A stretch of DNA of 64,000 nt from Topomyia yanbarensis (lineage: Eukaryota > Arthropoda > Insecta > Diptera > Culicidae): assembly GCF_030247195.1 (NCBI RefSeq), contig NC_080671.1, positions 201,542,897-201,606,896 on the forward strand. Direction: 5' to 3'. Position numbers and translations under genes: made by a program. A model generated the notes under the pieces. It did no database searches. It saw nothing but the letters and a program-made list of their open reading frames with translations, and was not told where the DNA came from. This document shows, one piece after another, positions 57,770 to 64,000 of this stretch (its first letter is position 1; each line of letters starts with the position of its first letter).

Positions 57770-59182
57770 CCTCTGACACCGTAGTGGCTGTTGTTTAAAA
57801 CGGTATGCATTGATCGAAATGCGAAAATCGAAGCGTCACTAAAATATTCGCTAATTTTGAGTCATTTAAACAAAACGAAAGAAATATATTGTAATTTAAC
57901 TCGAAGTCGAACCTTATCGACTCAACAAATTGTTTGCAATTGTTTAAATACACAATAAATAAATTTTTAAATAAATGCTTATTATAGGCATGGTTTCGCA
58001 CTGTCTAAGTAGTTCTTTTTAGCTTTTATATATGTGCGGAAAAACTGTACGTACTTTTAATATGATGACAAACGATATAAAATGTTTGAAGTACTCGTAA
58101 AATATAACGCTGTTTTTTCCATTTCATATAGATTAATCCACGTATGATTGTATACATCCAAACACATAAAATATGTGCACGTTTTGTTGGTGTCCGTGAA
58201 GAGAATAAACGTGCGATATTTGATTATTGTATGTTTTGTAGGCTGTTTTCGGCAAATTTAAGACTAACAGAAACGAAAGCAATGAAATTGAAAGATGAAT
58301 CAGTTATAAACATAACACGGAAAACTAGGACCAATCAGGCTCATATGGCCATGATCGAAAGGAAATGTGAAGAATGCATTGTCATTGCTGCTAGGAGTTG
58401 GGCTTTCCACCCAAGTTTACCGCATGGTGGTTGATAGAACATAACTCATCATCATGTTTTACCGCCGACGCCGTCAATTATATTGCACACTAGATTTTCA
58501 ATGTCGCCGTGGTCGTGTCCTGCACACAACCCTTATTTTTTTTTTGTTTCCAGTTCCTGCTTGAACATGAAATTTGTATTCAAGAAATATGTGCAAAAGT
58601 TAGTTAATGTCGTCTATTGATTTGGCTTCAAAATTCTGAAAAGAAGTGATCGGTTTGGTCAGCCCTATTTTCTCCACACAAATGCCGTTGGAAATGCCAG
58701 TGAACGAGTTTCTCCAAGCATCTCTCTGTATTTCGGCACGAATCATTTGAAGCGGGATGAATCGCTGCGCGGTGTTGGTTTATGTAAACCTATTTCGATT
58801 TTATTGTTGTTCGTATATACATATGGTATATGGTTTTAAAGTAATGAAGTTTTCTGTAGTATGGGCTAAACTTATAAACGTTAGCACTACACAATTACCC
58901 ACATAATTAAGGTATGTGTAGATTATTATGTCGAGATTGCGATCCATTTTCATTTTTTGAATTTGCCCCGAGTTTGTTTGAAGTCAATAAGATATTTTCA
59001 TTTCTCACCGTTGGGGATCTTTTATATTTTGTGGTTCATTCATTTCATTACACAGCCAAAGGTAACGATAACTATACTGTTTGTGTAGTTTGTAAGCAAA
59101 AAAGCGGTGGGTAGAATTGAGTTATTGAGAAAGTCAACAACATTCGTTCGAAAAAGTGATCGATCATTGTGCAAGATAAAGC
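57770..59182. other. Unassigned spacer
   Basis: A 96-codon frame at 58144-58434 matches no family I know. No repeat was recognised. Confidence 0.4.
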
Positions 59183-59194
59183 TGAATATATACT

Positions 59195-60834
59195 TTTTTA
59201 ATTTCGTTTATTTGTCACTCAATACGTTAGGTTAGAGGAGCCATGGGTCTTTTATATATTTACAAGATGCAAAAATTAAAAATTACAATAAATTTTATTT
59301 TGAGCCTGTAAGATCCCGTGCGCGCAACTTGCTATTGCGAGCGGAGATCTTTTTTCGCGTCGGGAAGATGTTTCTTCTCTCACCAACTTCGGGGTTATCC
59401 ATGTCTCTCTCGTTGTTGTTTACTGCCATGATACCAGAGCTAAAAATATTCAAATTCATTGAATGAAAATTTATCATATTCTGCCGCGTTCATTTTCAAT
59501 ATTCAGTGACGCAGTTGAAAACGTTAAACGAACAAACCGCCCATTCATCCATGCAGATTTTCATTCGTATCCGATTATTACACGAAGAGACCGTGACGCT
59601 TTGAATCAAAAGCATCCAAGTAGGCCCTGGCAAAATGTAAGCGGTGATAATTGTTATTTCATTTGCTTTACCGGCATTTGAAAACTTTTTCCTATATAAA
59701 TAGTGAAATGAATATATTGTACGATATTCAACGGAATGAATAACATGAATATTTGAATGGCTATTTTTTCTATTCATCGCGAGCCGCATCATGGTTCATT
59801 CTCAGCCGTCAAAAAAGAGCTTCGATTATTTTTAACTCTGCATGATACTCGCGATCAGATGTTCTTCGTGATTTCTTGCCCTTGCGCATCACGAATATGA
59901 ACACTTCATCCTTGGTGATAGCTTCTTCACTGGTGGTATTAGTTGTCAAGTTGGAAACTTTTGCAGTTGTCATTATTTCCATAACTGCAGCTACACATTT
60001 GCAACCGTTTGTGGTTTAGGTAAATATATTGGAGCCTGTGTGTTGGCATATCTTTCTGAAGATGAGCAAACTCAGCGGTTTCTGGGTCCGTAATGTGCCG
60101 TTTATTCACAGAACTGCCACGTATTAGTTTATCCTTGATATGTACGAAGAGTTCGCTGTCTAATAGTATCTCTCCTTTCTGTTTTGTACTGCCAGGTAAG
60201 GTAGGAGGGAATGGGTTGATCTACCCGCATTCTCACCACAAAGACACCATTTGAAATACCTGGGAAGTAGTTTCTCCATGTGTCCTCCGTAATAGATTGC
60301 ACTGCTTCGAAATTCGACATGAATCTTTCAAGTGACACTTTGCAAGTAAGTGGAGATAAATCATGTAATTTAACTTCAATATTTCCATTATCCATGTGTA
60401 TAGGGGTCTTGATTTCAGCGTTGTCAGAAACAAGCACGTGTTTTAAATTGTTCTGCGAAATGAATTTTTTCGCTTGGGCAAATTTGTTGAAGGTTATCAG
60501 CACCGCTAGCCTAACGTGCTCAAGCTGTATGAAGGTGACTTCCGAAAACCAAAGCTGCATTTTCACCTTCAGTAGATGTTCCACATCACGAATACTTGAT
60601 CTTATGCGAAAAGACCTGAAGTTAATGGCCATTGTGTTAGGCCGAATAATCACGTTTTGTTGATTAGACTCAGTCATCATGATAGATCACGCAAGAATTA
60701 AAATAACGGTATCCTTTGTTCTTCAGACAATGCACACAAGTAACTTTTTTTTCGTTCGCTTTGCACTGGCTCGGACAGAAGCAGGAGCACACTGAGTATC
60801 GTGACCGATGCCTTTGATGGTTGAAAATAGGCTG
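59195..60834 (-). mobile_element. Gag-only non-LTR retrotransposon, copy 2
   Basis: A 12-bp duplication tgaatatatact (59183-59194, 60835-60846) flanks it. The minus-strand 3' end has the same UTR as copy 1 (cgtgcgcgcaact, tattgcgagcgg) and a short A-run. The 5' end (cagcctattttcaacc) aligns with that of copy 1. Length is 1.64 kb. It has gag sequence and no ORF2. About 59460-59770 lacks a match in copy 1 and may be a small insertion. Confidence 0.82.
60129..60680 (-). pseudogene. LINE ORF1 (gag-like), C-terminal part lost
   Basis: 183 codons start at 60680 (MMTESNQQNVIIRPN) and include VEHLLKVKMQLWFSEV, LAVLITFNKFAQAKKF and TWRNYFPGISNGVFVVRMRV. These align throughout with the copy-1 protein. 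The frame stops after TLRTYQG, just where copy 1 has its CCHC zinc knuckle, and the knuckle is deleted or out of frame. So this copy cannot make a complete RNA-binding protein. Confidence 0.8.
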
Positions 60835-60846
60835 TGAATATATACT

Positions 60847-61585
60847 ATATGATATAGCCAAACTGAATTTACAAATATACAATAAACTTTTTTGTAAAAA
60901 AATGAATTTCCTATTTTAATCAAAATTGAAATCTTTCTATGTAAAAGTGTAAACAGTTCTTATAGTTATAAAAGTTTTTAGGAAAAAAATTACAATTGTT
61001 CGGAAATGTTTTCGTCAAAATGGAATTTCGTGTTGCGAACAATATCTTCAACTGAAACTTAATTTCGTAGAGTATTTTTGGGATAAAACTTAGTTTTTTT
61101 TCGTATCACATAGAGCAAAATCGTGTATCACCCTTAGTACTTACACTCGATCAAGCGCAACACACGCGTTTGAATTATTGGGCACACTCGCTTTCCATAC
61201 AAACATGAACGTACACACGATCATAGCCAAAAAATAGTAAAAATACAAACGTGTTCAGAATTTAGTCAGGGAATCGATTGCATATGGGTGAAGGCATCTG
61301 GATGGTATCTACTATCACCACACGAACGCGTTCTAAGAGTATTCACATTGCGGATCGAATTCAGTAAAGTCATATAAAGACTTTTTTCTAAACTTGCACA
61401 TTTTCAGGTAATCCCACAGCCATTTGAATTGCATTGGGTGTACGAGTGCTTAACAGACAATGCACAGTTGGAAGTTAACGAAAATTAGCAAAACAAAATC
61501 TCTAACGCTTTGTGTGTGCCTTTTTTTGGTTGCTGTGTTCAACAAAATGTCTTGGTTTTATCTGCGCCTTATTTTGATTATATCT
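60847..61585. other. Unassigned spacer
   Basis: AT-rich. Near 61130-61220 there is a GC-richer stretch (cgatcaagcgcaacacac) that may be a repeat fragment. Confidence 0.4.
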
Positions 61586-61589
61586 GGAT

Positions 61590-61911
61590 AAAATTTAGAA
61601 TAGGACGTAAGTAACATTGAGCGCCTCTCTTTATTTACTTTTTCTTTCGATTATTACGACGTTACTATACTGCCGTGATATGCATAACAGTCCCACCTGC
61701 ATAGGAAATCCATAGCAAATGGGACTGTTATGCGTATCACGGCAGTATAACACTTTGCACAAATTTTTCAGTACATATTGAAAGCCAACAGTTTTTACTA
61801 TAATATTATGCAGAGAGTAGAGTAGTAAATGTTGAAACGACCGAGTAATGAACATAAGAGAAAGACCCCAAAGAGAATCACTCATAGTTACTTACGTCCT
61901 ATTCTATATTT
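61590..61911. repeat. Inverted repeat enclosing a compact TA foldback
   Basis: The outer arms agaataggacgtaagtaac and gttacttacgtcctattct pair over 320 bp. Inside, 61666-61695 and 61720-61749 form a 30-bp stem with one mismatch (tatactgccgtgata..). It is bounded by TA, with a 24-nt loop. Confidence 0.75.
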
Positions 61912-62474
61912 TCTCTAGATATAAATTAGTTTGGGTTTTCATTGCATAGGTGGCGCTGCTATGTCAACTTTTTTATTACACATCCTAGAGATTTTAGAAC
62001 TAGATTCAAAGATGGCTTTTTGGTATCGAGTTTCAATCACAAAACATTTATTTTGTGTTAAAGTCAACGTTTCAAAGGGAGTATCACTTCATATTCAGGA
62101 CAACTACAATTTGTTACAAAGCATTACTAACATTTTTCACAAAGGATTTAACAATATTTAACAAATTTACTCACAACGACTACAAATATTTTCCTTGTCA
62201 AGTAGGGTGTATCATTTGGAAAGTGTCCACAAGCGGCTGCTCTACCCTAAAAGCACAAACAATATATACGGAAACAGATTTGAACGTACATTTGATTTGA
62301 AAATATAATTCGCTTTGTAAATTTTCACACAAGCTACCCGTGCACATCGAAACCAGATTGAACAGTGAAATGTTTCAGATTGGTAGCAGACCGCCAGAAA
62401 ACAAAATAGAAGGAGAGAGGGAGAGCAAACGATGAGCAGTGACAGTTAGTGAGAGTAATGTGAAGTGCTGATTA
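61912..62474. other. Unassigned spacer
   Basis: No gene recognised. 62400-62500 is purine-rich (ggagagagggagagc) with gtgagtg words. Confidence 0.4.
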
Positions 62475-63165
62475 CTAGTGTGTGAGTGAGTGCAGCAGAC
62501 CAGAATATGCTACATTCAAATTTTGAATATCGGTTCGAAAATTAATCGTTAAATTGTCGGTGTAAATATGACACATTTCAAGAATCTGTAATGTATGAAT
62601 TCGTTCGTCATGATTTAGGATTTGTACTTTTGTCAGATCGAAATTATGAGCACTGCTTATCATATGTAGTGTGAATCAATTGTAATCAGGTGTGAATATA
62701 CGCCCATTTGAGGATTGCTTCTGAAGTATATCCTGAAATGGGCTTTTCCCATTCAACTACATTTCATGTAGACCAACATAGGTCAGACGAAAAATAAGAA
62801 TAAATAAATAAATAAATATGGACCATCAACGCTGAATTCTTGTACTATATTGTGTTGCTCTCAGTTTGATAAGAGTCCGACTGTTTGAATTTTTGGTACC
62901 TTTGAATTAGTAAGCGATGACCGGATAACCGCTGTTTTAGTTGCTGAGTGGTTAATCCAACATAAGAACTGTCGCATCCCGTACACGGAATACTATAGAT
63001 GACATTCCGTCTTAGCAGCTGAGATGTTGGATCCTTCAAATTCGAAAAATGAAGAGAATTGGTTTTGCCGCACTTGAAACTTAGAGCCACATTCTTATGG
63101 CTTCTTTTAATGGTTCTAGCAAGCGAAAGGAGTCTACGTAATGGAGGGACCTGAAGATTTTCGGT
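62475..63165 (-). pseudogene. Penelope-like element, GIY-YIG endonuclease end
   Basis: Read right to left: RRLLSLARTIKRSHKNVALS, then NVIYSIPCTGCDSSYVGLTT, which is the GIY-YIG core (VIYS...YVG) with the paired Cys (CTGC) and following QQLKQRLSGHR typical of Penelope endonucleases. The C-terminal part HNFDLTKVQILNHDERIHTL and EMCHIYTDNLTINFRTD lies at 62475-62663. Between them about 190 bases (62664-62855) do not fit and carry an aaat microsatellite, so they are probably an insertion. The reverse transcriptase is absent. Confidence 0.8.
62795..62818. repeat. (AAAT)n microsatellite
   Basis: About five aaat units. It may be the tail of a small insertion in the Penelope fragment. Confidence 0.7.
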
Positions 63166-63199
63166 TCTCGATCAGTCGCGTTTTGAATTTCAGTTTGTG

Positions 63200-63870
63200 G
63201 TTTATTGTGGTTAACCTATTCTTCTTTTATCGAATTTGAAGGATTTTTTAAATGTAAATGTCATTTTTACCGGTAAGTACTCCTGCCATGATGCGTAGCT
63301 CTTTTTTGTTTAGTCTAAGCAACTCCGGGCTTTTTTTTATCGTTGGGTGAGATAAATTTCTTTGATTGTCGTAGTCCAGGTGTGGTACTTCAATTGTTCT
63401 TTATAGTTGAGATTTCCCACTGTTTCAATTCCATTTTGAGGGCACTCGATGAGACTCCACAAAATGGTTCTGGGCCGATAAAATTAGTGGAAGACCCTCT
63501 TCTTGCTAGCTCATCAGCTTTTTAATTCCCTGCAACTACACAATGCCTTGGAACCCAGTATAAATTAACATGATTTTTCTCTGTCAATTGTCGGAGTGCA
63601 ATAATACATTCCCATACAAATTTTGAGCAACGTATAGGAGCTCTTAATGCGTTAAGCGCAGCCTGACATTCTAGAATGGCATATATTTCTGCTCGAAATA
63701 CTGTCAGCCAGTATCCCATGGAGATACTAGCGTTTATTCCTGGTCCTGTAATACCAAATCCTGTCAAATGGTTCATTTTTGACCCATCTGTGAAGAAACT
63801 TACTGAGCCTAGGTGGAGACTAAGGCCACTTAGTTGCCAGGCGTACTGGTCCTACACGACCAAAGTTAAG
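63200..63870 (-). pseudogene. LINE ORF2 RNase H domain and C-terminal fragment
   Basis: The frame reads SFFTDGSKMNHLTGFGITGP (first RNase H Asp in TDGSK), then SMGYWLTVFRAEIYAILEC (catalytic Glu), QAALNAL, ECIIALRQLTEKNHVNLYWV then PRHCVVAGN, and in a shifted frame KADELARRGS. The piece carrying the second Asp (usually ..SDSQAALKAL) is deleted before QAALNAL. PGLRQSKKFI and MAGVLTGKND resemble the post-RNase H tail of I/R1/Loa-type LINEs. It abuts the Penelope fragment. Confidence 0.8.
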
Positions 63871-64000
63871 TAAAAGACCGCCCAAACTAAACTAAAGTTC
63901 AGAGGCTAGCCTGCCTCTCTACCACAGGATGAAATAAACACCCACTACAGCTATGAAAGCCATGCTTCATCAACCTTCATTGCACAAACATATTATGGGG

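Overview
The window looks like non-genic, transposon-packed DNA from a dipteran, most likely a culicine mosquito of the Aedes type. The reasons are a D37-type mariner transposase, many TA-, TTA- and TTAA-flanked inverted-repeat elements, 8-bp-duplication hAT-like elements, Penelope and Jockey/I-type LINE fragments, and several dispersed repeats I associate with Aedes genomes. That species call is recollection, not a search. I see no intact host gene. The only host-like coding sequence is a broken multi-exon pseudogene at 9497-12557 (minus).

Layout: 1-5165 is a mariner transposase pseudogene cut by a gag-only LINE (589-3396) and by a 1577-bp TA element (B). A near-identical, oppositely oriented copy of that element (A) sits inside the LINE gag gene. 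Both 1577-bp elements carry a 900-bp TA element. 5653-9329 holds a pogo-like MITE, a 2.8-kb hAT-like element with two further insertions, and a 208-bp TTAA foldback. 9497-13125 is the pseudogene with a TA element in its first visible exon and a 550-bp foldback just upstream. 14796-22010 has a promoter-like module, a TA element, and a 5-kb imperfect palindrome with a hAT-like insertion in one arm only. 22250-30100 is mostly unassigned. 30127-35530 is a set of nested insertions: a four-unit minisatellite whose third unit was hit by two TA elements, one of which contains another, which contains another. 35800-38140 has LINE-end-like repeats. 39395-40750 and 46718-49208 are LINE reverse-transcriptase fragments on opposite strands. 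41518-46470 has an inverted pair of TA elements, the second inside a hAT-like element. 49602-53010 holds a TTA-flanked MITE and a ~95-bp tandem repeat. 56165-57400 has two MITE-like elements and two more copies of the promoter-like module. 59195-60834 is a second gag-only LINE. 62475-63870 has Penelope GIY-YIG and LINE RNase H fragments.

Three patterns look most worth following. First, the two gag-only LINE copies both have 5' and 3' ends and target-site duplications but no ORF2. Second, many TA-flanked families share one design, a TIR made of a common head plus a family-specific 'signature' that is repeated inside the element. Third, three promoter-like modules keep exactly the same CRE-TATA-initiator spacing.
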